A stretch of 64,000 bases of DNA, taken from Thermonema rossianum DSM 10300. Its GTDB lineage: Bacteria > Bacteroidota > Bacteroidia > Cytophagales > Thermonemataceae. The position numbers were made by a program, and so were the translations under genes. The stretch spans positions 16,877-80,876 of the forward strand of contig NZ_KE384579.1 in the NCBI RefSeq assembly GCF_000426825.1. Direction: 5' to 3'. This document shows positions 15,982-23,667 of this stretch, one piece after another; the stretch's first letter is position 1; the number at the start of each line of letters is the position of its first letter. Under the pieces are notes generated by a model. It was not told the DNA's origin, made no database searches, and saw only the letters and a list, made by a program, of their open reading frames with translations.

Positions 15982-16404
15982 ATGGCGTATTGGTTGGTAA
16001 AAGAAGAGCCCGGAAAGTATTCTTTCGAGCAACTGCTTCAGGATGGAAAGACAGTATGGACGGGCGTTCGTAACTATCAGGCACGTAATTACTTGCGTGA
16101 AATGCAGCCCGGTGATTTGGTGCTTTATTACCACACAGGAAAGGAAAAGCAGATAGTGGGCATTGCCGAGGTAAGCCGGCCGGCTTTTCCCGATCCTACG
16201 GCGCAGGAAGGCGATTGGGTGGCAGTAGAGCTGCGTGCCAAGCACAGATTGCCGGCGGCCGTACCGCTGAAAGAGATTAAGCAGGTACCTGCTTTGTCGG
16301 ATATGAAGTTGGTGAAGCAGGCGCGTCTGTCGGTGATGCCGGTAACCGAAGAAGAATATGAAACCATTTTACGGATGGCAGAAGAGGCAGCCGCAGGCAA
16401 ATAA
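15982..16404 (+). CDS. EVE domain-containing protein
   Basis: A 140-residue single-domain protein. The opening YWLVKEEPGKYSFEQL and the core WTGVRNYQARNYLREMQPGDLVLYYHTG are the classic EVE/thymocyte nuclear protein 1 signature. EVE is a PUA-like fold thought to bind modified bases in DNA or RNA, and stand-alone versions are widespread in bacteria. The start at 15982 gives a family-length N-terminus. The gene sits alone between the dispersed repeat and a terminator serving the convergent ferritin gene. The physiological ligand is unknown. Confidence 0.9.
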   Translation: MAYWLVKEEPGKYSFEQLLQDGKTVWTGVRNYQARNYLREMQPGDLVLYYHTGKEKQIVGIAEVSRPAFPDPTAQEGDWVAVELRAKHRLPAAVPLKEIKQVPALSDMKLVKQARLSVMPVTEEEYETILRMAEEAAAGK

Positions 16405-16433
16405 AAAAGGCAACCATCGTAACGATGGTTGCC
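16403..16433 (-). terminator. Terminator of the ferritin gene
   Basis: An 11-bp perfect stem GGCAACCATCG (16409-16419) and CGATGGTTGCC (16423-16433) with loop TAA. On the minus strand six T follow (16403-16408), so it ends ferritin transcription; it begins inside the EVE stop codon. Confidence 0.85.
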
Positions 16434-16455
16434 CCGGTAGCGCTTCGCTTTCTGC

Positions 16456-17016
16456 TTACGCTTCGGTATCCGGGCTGGTGTAGCTGATGTTGGGAATTTG
16501 TTGGTCTATCATAAACAGCCCCAAGCCTTCTTCGCCGATGATATCGAACAGCTCGAGACAGCGGCGGGCAATGTACTCTTCTTCTACCTGCTCGCGCACG
16601 AACCACTGCATGAGCATCTCGGTGGCATAGTCGTGGTGTTCGCGGCACATGTCCACTATTTTGCGGATAGACTGCGTCACTTCGATTTCGTTTTCCAGGG
16701 CAGCTTCGAAAACAGCCCGCAAAGAGTTGTAATTTTGTTTAGGGGCTTCGATGGGTGGTGTGACTGCATGCCCGCCCATGTCGTTGATGTATTTGAATAT
16801 CTTGAGCATGTGGGTGCGCTCTTCGTCTGATTGGCGGTAGAAGAAGTTGGCGCTGTTTTCAAAACCATGAACGTCGCACCAGCTTGCCATTGCCAGGTAG
16901 TTGGCCGATGACAAGGCTTCTCTTTTTACCTGTTCATTCAGTGCTTTTTCTATTTCGCTCTGCAAGGAAGTCTTACGACGCCCTTTTTCTTCTTTTTTTT
17001 CTTTCTTCTTAGACAT
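16456..17016 (-). CDS. ftnA: Non-heme ferritin
   Basis: Stores iron as a mineral in a 24-subunit cytoplasmic shell. The 186-residue protein has a lysine-rich start (1-15), then the four-helix bundle. Ferroxidase ligands are visible in the context of NYLAMASWCDVHGFENSANFF, the pattern DEERTHMLKIFKYIND, ENEIEVTQSIRKIVD and REQVEEEY. The charged N-terminal extension MSKKKEKKEEKGRRK is unusual for ferritin and could contact nucleic acid or partners. ATG at 17016 was chosen because upstream codons back to 17103 are unrelated. Iron uptake genes feoAB lie 4 kb away. Confidence 0.9.
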   Translation of the reverse strand: MSKKKEKKEEKGRRKTSLQSEIEKALNEQVKREALSSANYLAMASWCDVHGFENSANFFYRQSDEERTHMLKIFKYINDMGGHAVTPPIEAPKQNYNSLRAVFEAALENEIEVTQSIRKIVDMCREHHDYATEMLMQWFVREQVEEEYIARRCLELFDIIGEEGLGLFMIDQQIPNISYTSPDTEA

Positions 17017-17099
17017 TTTTCCGGGATGTTTTATGTTGAACTTGACACAAATAAATTTAATGAAAAAAATTTTTCCTGCAATAAGCTGCACCGGGTTGC

Positions 17100-18020
17100 T
17101 CATGCCATTTTATTGCGCTTGAGCAAATAACTTTTCAACACTTGCTCAAAAGGCATGCGTACGTCGGCTTCTATGAAGTCGATGCCGTATTGTCCACAGC
17201 GCAGTTTAAGTGCGCGCAAATAGCGTTGTACCTGTTGGCGGTATTGCCGGCGCACTTCTTTGGGGTTCAGCCTCAAACGCGTGCCACTTTCCAAATCGAT
17301 GAATTCTTGTTCTTGGTCAGGGAAATCAAGATAGGCTTCCGTGCGGTGGTCCAAGACATGAAAAAGCAGCACTTCATGGCGGTTGTGGCGCAGATGCTGC
17401 AGCGCCGAAAATACATCATCGACTTGTTCGGTTTGCTCCAGCATGTCGCTGAAAACAACGAACAAAGCCCGTTTGCCTGCTTTGTCGGCAAGTTCATGCA
17501 AGACGGCGGCCGCAGCCGTGCCCTTGGATAAAGGGGGGCGCTCGCTCTGCAAAAGACCTTGCAATTGTTCGAGCTGTTGCGACAGATGCGTGGCGGTGCT
17601 TTTGAGCTCGCTGCTATAGACCGGCTGCTGATCGAAGGTGCATAAGGCAAAGGCGTCGCGCTGCTTGTGAAGCAGGTAAGCCAAGGAAGCGGCAGCCATC
17701 ACGCTGAAAGTAAGCTTGTCGAAGTGGGGCAGAGGGTAATACATTGACGCCGAGACGTCCAAAACCAAATAAGCCCGCAGATTGGTTTCTTCATCGTAGC
17801 GTTTGGTATAAAGCCGGTCGGTTTTGGCATACACTTTCCAGTCGATGTGGCGGGTGCTCTCGCCGGTGTTGTAGGGGCGGTGCTCGGCAAACTCTACTGA
17901 AAACCCATGAAAAGGTGAGCGATGCAAGCCTACGATGAAGCCTTCTACCAAAGTCTTGGCAAGTAAGCCTATATTGCTAAATTGTCGTATCTGTTCTAAA
18001 TCAATACTACGTTTTGCCAT
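17100..18020 (-). CDS. DUF58 domain-containing protein
   Basis: A 306-residue protein of the DUF58 family, recognised by HRSPFHGFSVEFAEHRPYNTGESTRHIDWKVYAKTD-type sequence near residues 33-70 and by the VWA-like strand LVLDVSASM (DxSxS). Family members usually work with a MoxR AAA ATPase and membrane VWA proteins, but neither is adjacent. There is no transmembrane segment. Its start codon overlaps the start codon of the divergent dacB gene in the four bases CATG at 18018-18021, so its promoter must lie inside dacB unless the starts differ. Confidence 0.88.
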   Translation of the reverse strand: MAKRSIDLEQIRQFSNIGLLAKTLVEGFIVGLHRSPFHGFSVEFAEHRPYNTGESTRHIDWKVYAKTDRLYTKRYDEETNLRAYLVLDVSASMYYPLPHFDKLTFSVMAAASLAYLLHKQRDAFALCTFDQQPVYSSELKSTATHLSQQLEQLQGLLQSERPPLSKGTAAAAVLHELADKAGKRALFVVFSDMLEQTEQVDDVFSALQHLRHNRHEVLLFHVLDHRTEAYLDFPDQEQEFIDLESGTRLRLNPKEVRRQYRQQVQRYLRALKLRCGQYGIDFIEADVRMPFEQVLKSYLLKRNKMA

Positions 18021-19470
18021 GAATCACGCATGTTTTATCAAATATACGCTTTTCTTGCTAATGCTGGTCTATGGAGCCCAAGCCGCCGCGCAGAACGATT
18101 TGGCGCAGTGGTGGGCAAAACAGATGCAGCAGCCGGCTTACCGGGCGGCTTGGGACGGCTTGTATATCTACGACTTAAGCCGGGAAAAAGAAATATTGGA
18201 TGTGCATGGCGGACGCCTGTTGGCACCTGCGTCAGTCATGAAGTTGCTTACCACGGCCACTGCCTGGCAGCTCTTGGGTCCTGATTTTCGCTATGAAACC
18301 CGGATATATGCCGTGGGCACCGTCAACGCCCGGGTGTTGAATGGTTATTTGATGATAGCCCCTTCGGGGGACCCTACTTTGGGAAGCCGCTACTTTGAAG
18401 AGACAGCCCCCGGCCTGTTTTGGCAAGCCATGACGGAGGCAATCCGGCAGCAGGGCATCGATTCTGTAGCGCAGGGGGTGTGCTTATTGGAAACTGACTT
18501 TGACCCCAACGTAACCCCCGACGGGTGGATATGGGAAGATTTGGGCAACTACTATGCAGCCCCGGCTTTTGACCTGAATTGGCGCGACAATACGCTTTAT
18601 GCCTATTTTTCTCCCGGGCGAGCTCCCGGTGAACCGGCTTTGCTGCGCAAGGTGGAACCTGCCTTGCCCTTTGCCGTAGAGGCATGGACCAACCAAGTAA
18701 CTACGGGCAAAGCGGGCAGTGGTGACCAGGTATATGCCGACCGGGCAGCTTATCAAGTGCAGGGCTTCTTGCGAGGTACTTACCCCATGGACGGTACTTT
18801 CCCGGTGAAGTTGATGATGCATTATCCGGCTGTGTACTTTTTGCAAGAAATGGGCGAGCACTTGCGGGCAGGCGGTGTCCGTTGCAGCCCGCTGCCGGAG
18901 CCCTGCCGGGTGGCCTTGCCCAAGGAAAGCCGCTTGTTGTGGGTGCATCGTTCGCCCCGCTTGGAGGATATTATTCGTGAAACCAACCGGCGCAGCATCA
19001 ATCTGTTTGCCGAAGGTTTGTATAAAACCTTGGCGGTGCGTATGGGCGCCCACACTCCACACAATGATGCAGCGGAAGTCATCAAGTCTTTTTGGCGGGG
19101 GCAGGGCGTCGTGCTTGACCAAGCCCGTATTCTGGACGGGAGCGGGCTGTCGCCTGCCAATGCGCTGACGCCACGCATGATAGTAGCCTTGTTGCGCGTC
19201 ATGGCAGGCATGCCCCATGCTGCTTCGTTTCGAAATACTTTGGCACAGGCAGGCAGCAGTGGCACCCTGCGTTGGTTTGGCAGAGGTACCGCCCTGGCCG
19301 GCCGGGTGTGGGCAAAAACGGGCAGCATGCGCGATGTGGTCAGCTTGGCAGGGTATTACCATAGCGCTTCGGGGCGGCACTATGCTTTTGCTTTTATGCT
19401 GAACAAAGCCGATGCCTCTTATACAGAAGTCATGCAGTTGTATGCTCGCTTGTTGTTGCAACTGCCATGA
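18019..19470 (+). CDS. dacB: D-Ala-D-Ala carboxypeptidase/endopeptidase, PBP4 type
   Basis: Trims or cuts peptidoglycan cross-links in the periplasm. The 483-residue protein has a signal peptide (1-24, ending AQAAAQ) and the three penicillin-binding motifs in order: S72-V-M-K75, S326-I-N328 and K433-T-G435. The long insertion between the first two motifs is the PBP4/S13 hallmark. ATG 18019 begins the signal peptide; codons upstream belong to the opposite-strand DUF58 gene. The shared CATG with DUF58 means both start codons physically overlap. Confidence 0.9.
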   Translation: MNHACFIKYTLFLLMLVYGAQAAAQNDLAQWWAKQMQQPAYRAAWDGLYIYDLSREKEILDVHGGRLLAPASVMKLLTTATAWQLLGPDFRYETRIYAVGTVNARVLNGYLMIAPSGDPTLGSRYFEETAPGLFWQAMTEAIRQQGIDSVAQGVCLLETDFDPNVTPDGWIWEDLGNYYAAPAFDLNWRDNTLYAYFSPGRAPGEPALLRKVEPALPFAVEAWTNQVTTGKAGSGDQVYADRAAYQVQGFLRGTYPMDGTFPVKLMMHYPAVYFLQEMGEHLRAGGVRCSPLPEPCRVALPKESRLLWVHRSPRLEDIIRETNRRSINLFAEGLYKTLAVRMGAHTPHNDAAEVIKSFWRGQGVVLDQARILDGSGLSPANALTPRMIVALLRVMAGMPHAASFRNTLAQAGSSGTLRWFGRGTALAGRVWAKTGSMRDVVSLAGYYHSASGRHYAFAFMLNKADASYTEVMQLYARLLLQLP

Positions 19471-19569
19471 AAAGCAGCGTGTAAGGCCGCCCGGCTCTTT
19501 TGGAAATTCAGAGGGAATATCGTATCTTTTTGGATACTGAAATTATGATAACCGCAAACCGTGATTGCC

Positions 19570-20784
19570 ATGCAAAGCCCAGATAAAAAGCCGGTCACTT
19601 CGCAAGAAGGGGTTGTGCGCCCTTCCCAAAGCGAGGAGCAGACACAAGAGCAAGTGCTGGAAAATGTGCCACCATCGCAAGAGGTGCTTGCAAACCGTCA
19701 TATTTATGACGAATACTTCGATTTAGAATTGGGCAAGTGTTTTGCCGAGGATATCATGGAGCTGATCGACGGCGCTTATTTCCGTTCGCGGCTCATAGAC
19801 CTCGACCCCTTCCCAAAGCGCAACAACCCAAAACGCCCTTTGATATTTGCCAGCAACCACTCGGGCATGGCTTTCCCTTGGGATGGTATCGTGTGGGGCT
19901 ATCGTATTCATAAGCATTGCAATTACGGACCGGATGGTATCCGGGCTTTAACTGCCCCCATGTTGTCGGCTTCGGTGTTGATGCACCCCTATCAAATCAA
20001 ATACTTTTGGAAACGCATGGGCGCCGTTGATGCCACTTTCTTGAATTTTGAAACCATGATGCACCAAAACGATTTCAATGTGATGATTTATCCGGAAGGG
20101 GTGCCGGGCATAGGCAAGGGGTTTCACCGGCGCTATCAGTTGCAGCGCTTTTCGAGTTCTATGGTGCATATGTCCATCAAATACAAAACTGACATCATTC
20201 CGTTCTATACGGTCAATGGTGAGTACATCAACCCCTACAGCTACTGCTCTAACTTTTTGAATAAGCTGGTCAACTTGATTGGCATTCCGTTTTTGCCTCT
20301 TGGGTTTATTACCCCCTTCATTCTTCTTTTCCCCTGGATCTTTTACATGGCTTTTCCCGCACGCCTGACCTTCATCAAAGGCAAGCGCATCAAGCCCTAC
20401 GAAATGACCGACAAGCCCTATGAAGAGATGACCTATGAAGACTTCCGGGCTATTGCCGATAAAATACGCGACATGATGCAAAAAGAGCTAAACGAGGCAG
20501 TCAAGAAATACGGGCAAAAGCCATACGACTGGAAGTCTTTCTTCAAAGCACAATGGAAATGGATTCGCTACTTCCCCTATACCTTGCCCATCGGATGGCC
20601 CTTGTTGTTTGCCGAGTGGGAACGGGTGCGCATCAAAAAAGGCGATCGCAAATCCAAACTGAAACTGGGCTTTTTGTCCACCCTGCGTATTTTGTTCAAA
20701 AACCCCAAAGTGATTGCCTACTATCTGCCGCTGATTGGATGGATACCGCTGGGTATTTCCGGATTCAGGCGTTTGAAGCCATAA
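19570..20784 (+). CDS. PlsC-like lysophospholipid acyltransferase
   Basis: A 404-residue acyltransferase. Visible motifs are SNHSGMAFPWDGIVW, standing where NHx4D occurs in PlsC (here the acid is eight residues after the histidine), and YPEGVPGIGKGF, corresponding to the glycerophosphate-binding EG motif. Hydrophobic stretches around LVNLIGIPFLPLGFITPFILLFPWIFYM suggest membrane association. The acceptor lipid is unknown. ATG 19570 is preferred to an in-frame GTG at 19561. It is followed by a long non-coding gap. Confidence 0.75.
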   Translation: MQSPDKKPVTSQEGVVRPSQSEEQTQEQVLENVPPSQEVLANRHIYDEYFDLELGKCFAEDIMELIDGAYFRSRLIDLDPFPKRNNPKRPLIFASNHSGMAFPWDGIVWGYRIHKHCNYGPDGIRALTAPMLSASVLMHPYQIKYFWKRMGAVDATFLNFETMMHQNDFNVMIYPEGVPGIGKGFHRRYQLQRFSSSMVHMSIKYKTDIIPFYTVNGEYINPYSYCSNFLNKLVNLIGIPFLPLGFITPFILLFPWIFYMAFPARLTFIKGKRIKPYEMTDKPYEEMTYEDFRAIADKIRDMMQKELNEAVKKYGQKPYDWKSFFKAQWKWIRYFPYTLPIGWPLLFAEWERVRIKKGDRKSKLKLGFLSTLRILFKNPKVIAYYLPLIGWIPLGISGFRRLKP

Positions 20785-20905
20785 GGCAAAGAGAAAGACG
20801 GGTGGCATCGAGGCATTCCTTCGTCCCTGCCCCCCTTCCTTTTTGTCCTTTCAAGTGCTCTTTATTGTCGTGTATAGCAATCTTTCTTTGTCCTTTCGAG
20901 CCCTC

Positions 20906-21005
20906 TGTCATTTCGAGCGCAAGCGAGAAACCTCTTTTGCTCTTGCTTTTTGTAGCTTGGCGGGATTGAGATTTCTCGCCTCAGTGCGTGAGGTTCGAAA
21001 TGACA
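20906..21005. repeat. Dispersed palindromic intergenic repeat, copy 2
   Basis: Left arm TGTCATTTCGAGCG (from 20906) is matched in inverse by GGTTCGAAATGACA (ending 21005). Between them GCGAGAAACCTCTT and GAGATTTCTCGCC form inner pairing, and the middle AGCTTGGCGGG is shared with copy 1. A further arm-like piece TTCGAGATGACA follows near 21018-21029. The 423-bp gap 20785-21207 holds this element, then the feoA promoter and palindrome. Confidence 0.7.
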
Positions 21006-21120
21006 AACTACGGTTTGTTCGAGATGACATGCTGCGTGGAGAGCGAAATGGCAGCTTGTGCTTGCGCTTTGTGAAAAATGACAGCCGGAACGGCAGGGCT
21101 GCCTGCATTGACAAAACTCA

Positions 21121-21151
21121 TTGCTTGCCTTTTTATTGGGCGTTACATTTG
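21121..21151 (+). promoter_or_regulatory. Promoter of feoAB
   Basis: TTG at 21121-21123 and TACATTTG at 21144-21151, an exact TAnnTTTG, separated by 20 bp. The predicted start of transcription is near 21158, about 50 bp before feoA. Confidence 0.6.
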
Positions 21152-21170
21152 CCGGCAAAGCACAGTTTTC

Positions 21171-21189
21171 TTAAATTGCGGCAATTTAA
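21171..21189. promoter_or_regulatory. DtxR/IdeR-like operator before feoA
   Basis: Perfect 19-bp palindrome TTAAATTGC-G-GCAATTTAA just downstream of the promoter, roughly +13 to +31. Its size and symmetry match DtxR/IdeR-type iron boxes and it does not read as a Fur box. Iron repression of feoAB is inferred. Confidence 0.6.
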
Positions 21190-21207
21190 AACAAGTCTAA
21201 ATAAAAT

Positions 21208-21438
21208 ATGAACCGGAGAAGCGTTGCAGATTTGCGTAAAGGGGAGCGTGCCCGCATCGTGGCATTGTTGGATGAGCAGCTTTCGGTAAAACTTTTTGAA
21301 CTGGGTTTTTTGCCGAATACATGGGTGGAATTGGTGTTTGTGGCTCCATTGGGCGACCCCATTGGCGTGCGCATCAACGAAAGCTATCAGCTTTCTTTAA
21401 GAAAAGAAGAGGCAAAAACCATTCTAATCGCTTCCTAA
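21208..21438 (+). CDS. feoA: Ferrous iron transport protein A
   Basis: A 76-residue SH3-like protein that supports FeoB. It shows the family pattern LRKGERARIVAL, LFELGFLPNTWVELVFVAPLGDPIGVRI, and a final strand with EEAKTILI. It begins 18 bp after the DtxR-like palindrome, and its stop codon is directly followed by the feoB ATG, so translation is probably coupled. Confidence 0.93.
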   Translation: MNRRSVADLRKGERARIVALLDEQLSVKLFELGFLPNTWVELVFVAPLGDPIGVRINESYQLSLRKEEAKTILIAS

Positions 21439-23601
21439 ATGAAAGACGCGCACCGCATGAATAGCGAACTGACCATAGGCGCGGAGCGCCGTATTCGTAA
21501 AGTGGCGTTGCTGGGCAATCCCAATAGCGGAAAAACGACTTTATTCAACGCACTCACCGGCTTAAATCAAAAAGTAGGGAACTTTCCCGGTGTAACGGTA
21601 GATAAAAAAACGGGCACCTGCCGCTTGCCCGGTGGGCAAAGTGTGGAAATAGTGGATCTGCCGGGAATCTACAGCCTTTATCCCAAGTCTTTGGATGAGC
21701 AGGTGGTTTTGGATGTGTTGTTGCATCCCGGAGGGAAAGACTACCCTGATGCGGTGGTAGTGGTGGCCGATGCCGCAAACTTGAAACGGCACTTGCTGCT
21801 TTGTACCCAGCTCATCGATTTGGGAATTCCGCTGCTGCTGGTGCTCAACATGGTCGATGTGGCAGAAAAAGAGGGTATTGTGGTGGATGTTGAGCAGCTA
21901 CGGCATTTGTTGGGTGTGGAAGTCATAACGACCAATGCCCGCAAAGGTACGGGTGTTGCTCAATTGAAAGAGCGCTTGCCCCACCTGCAGCCGCCACAGC
22001 GCTCTTTTTACGAAGTAGCCCCCTTGATTGACAGCTATTTTGAAGCTTCTGTAAAAGAGCACTTACCACCGGGACTAAGTGCTTACGGGCAGTGGCTCTG
22101 TATTCATTTGTTTGAGCGCCTGTCTTTTTTGAGCGAGTCTCAAAAAGATGCGATTCAACGGGCTATTCTGCATGCCAAAAAGCCTTTCAAAGCGCTGAAT
22201 TTGCAGCGCGAAGAGATATTGCACCGCTACGAACAGATTGATGCCATTCTGGAAAAAACGCTGCACAAAAAAGAAAGCAAAGGCAGCTATTCGCGCTTGA
22301 CCGCCCTGCTGGATCGTTGGTTGTTGCATCCGGTAGCCGGTTATGTTACTTTCTTGCTGGTGCTGCTGCTCATTTTTCAGTCGGTATTTACATGGGCAAG
22401 TGTGCCCATGGACTGGATTGATGCTTCTTTTTCGGACTTCGTGAACTGGGTACATGAGCAGGGTGGCGACAGCCTGTGGGTGTCTTTTGTAGCCGACGGC
22501 TTACTGGCCGGCTTGGGCGGAATTCTGGTATTTGTGCCCCAAATTGCCATCCTTTTCCTTCTGCTGGGTATTTTAGAAGAAACCGGTTACATGGCGCGTG
22601 TGGCGGTGTTGATGGATAAGGTGATGCGTCAGTTTGGACTGAACGGGCGCAGCGTGGTGCCTTTGGTGTCGGGTGTGGCCTGTGCTATTCCGGCCATCAT
22701 GGCGGCACGCACCATTCCCAATGCCAAAGAGCGCCTCATTACAATGATGGTGGTGCCACTGATGAGCTGTTCGGCGCGCCTGCCGGTATATACGGTTTTG
22801 GTGGCTTTGGCAGTTCCCGACACTTTGCTGTGGGGGTGGCTTAGCCTGCAAGGTCTGGTGATGCTGGCGCTCTATTTGTTGGGAACGCTGATGTCGTTGG
22901 TAGTGGCATGGTTACTCAACCGTTTCCTTCGCATGGAGCAGGGGCGGAGTTTCTTTATGCTGGAAATGCCTTTGTATCGTTTGCCCCGCTGGCACAACCT
23001 CTTGTTGACTGTATGGGAAAAAGCCCGCACTTTTGTGGTAGAAGCCGGTAAGGTCATTCTCTTGATCTCGATTCTGATTTGGGCGCTTTCTTCTTTTGGC
23101 CCCGGCAATGCCATGGAAGAGGCCGAAGCACAGGTGCGTGCACAAATGCAAGGGCAGTTTGCCCCCGCCGCAATAGAGAATGCCGTGGCTTCGGCACGGC
23201 TGGAGCAGTCGTATGCCGGTCATCTGGGGCGCATCATAGAGCCGGCTATACGTCCTTTGGGTTACGACTGGAAGATTGGCATTGCTCTGATTAGTTCTTT
23301 TGCAGCGCGTGAAGTTTTTGTGGGCACCATATCTACCATTTACAGCATCGGCAGCGAAGATGAAATGACCATCGTGGAGCGCCTGCGCTCGGAAGTCAAT
23401 CCGCGCACCGGTGAGCCGGTGTTCAACTTCGCTACTTCTGTTTCTTTGTTGCTGTTTTATGCTTTTGCCATGCAGTGTATGAGCACCATGGCTGTCATGT
23501 ACCGTGAAACGAATGGTTGGAAGTATCCACTCTTGCAGCTGCTTTATATGTCGGCGATTGCCTACATAAGTGCATGGGCGGCCTATCAGTGGTTGAGCTG
23601 A
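21439..23601 (+). CDS. feoB: Ferrous iron transporter FeoB
   Basis: A 720-residue inner-membrane Fe(II) importer with a cytoplasmic G-domain. G1 is GNPNSGKTT (26-34), the switch-I region NFPGVTVD follows (48-55), G3 is DLPG (73-76) and G4 is NMVD near residue 138. A helical spacer leads to two Gate modules and transmembrane helices from about residue 290 on. The conserved CAIPAIMAARTI in the first Gate motif and SSFAAREVFVGTIS in the second are present. The start is fixed by zero spacing to feoA. No FeoC is seen. Confidence 0.95.
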   Translation: MKDAHRMNSELTIGAERRIRKVALLGNPNSGKTTLFNALTGLNQKVGNFPGVTVDKKTGTCRLPGGQSVEIVDLPGIYSLYPKSLDEQVVLDVLLHPGGKDYPDAVVVVADAANLKRHLLLCTQLIDLGIPLLLVLNMVDVAEKEGIVVDVEQLRHLLGVEVITTNARKGTGVAQLKERLPHLQPPQRSFYEVAPLIDSYFEASVKEHLPPGLSAYGQWLCIHLFERLSFLSESQKDAIQRAILHAKKPFKALNLQREEILHRYEQIDAILEKTLHKKESKGSYSRLTALLDRWLLHPVAGYVTFLLVLLLIFQSVFTWASVPMDWIDASFSDFVNWVHEQGGDSLWVSFVADGLLAGLGGILVFVPQIAILFLLLGILEETGYMARVAVLMDKVMRQFGLNGRSVVPLVSGVACAIPAIMAARTIPNAKERLITMMVVPLMSCSARLPVYTVLVALAVPDTLLWGWLSLQGLVMLALYLLGTLMSLVVAWLLNRFLRMEQGRSFFMLEMPLYRLPRWHNLLLTVWEKARTFVVEAGKVILLISILIWALSSFGPGNAMEEAEAQVRAQMQGQFAPAAIENAVASARLEQSYAGHLGRIIEPAIRPLGYDWKIGIALISSFAAREVFVGTISTIYSIGSEDEMTIVERLRSEVNPRTGEPVFNFATSVSLLLFYAFAMQCMSTMAVMYRETNGWKYPLLQLLYMSAIAYISAWAAYQWLS

Positions 23602-23622
23602 GCGAAGGTGGCCGCTCTTTTT
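23600..23622 (+). terminator. Possible weak terminator after feoB
   Basis: GAGCG (23600-23604) pairs with CGCTC (23613-23617) around an 8-base loop, then five T (23618-23622). The stem is short and begins within the feoB stop codon. Confidence 0.4.
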
Positions 23623-23667
23623 ATTGTATTTTTTGCACTTTTGTAAGCCCACACAATTCAAAAACTC

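Noticed and set aside
21171-21189. Fur box reading of the feoA palindrome
   Set aside because: The arms TTAAATTGC do not resemble the GATAATGAT hexamer pattern of Fur sites.
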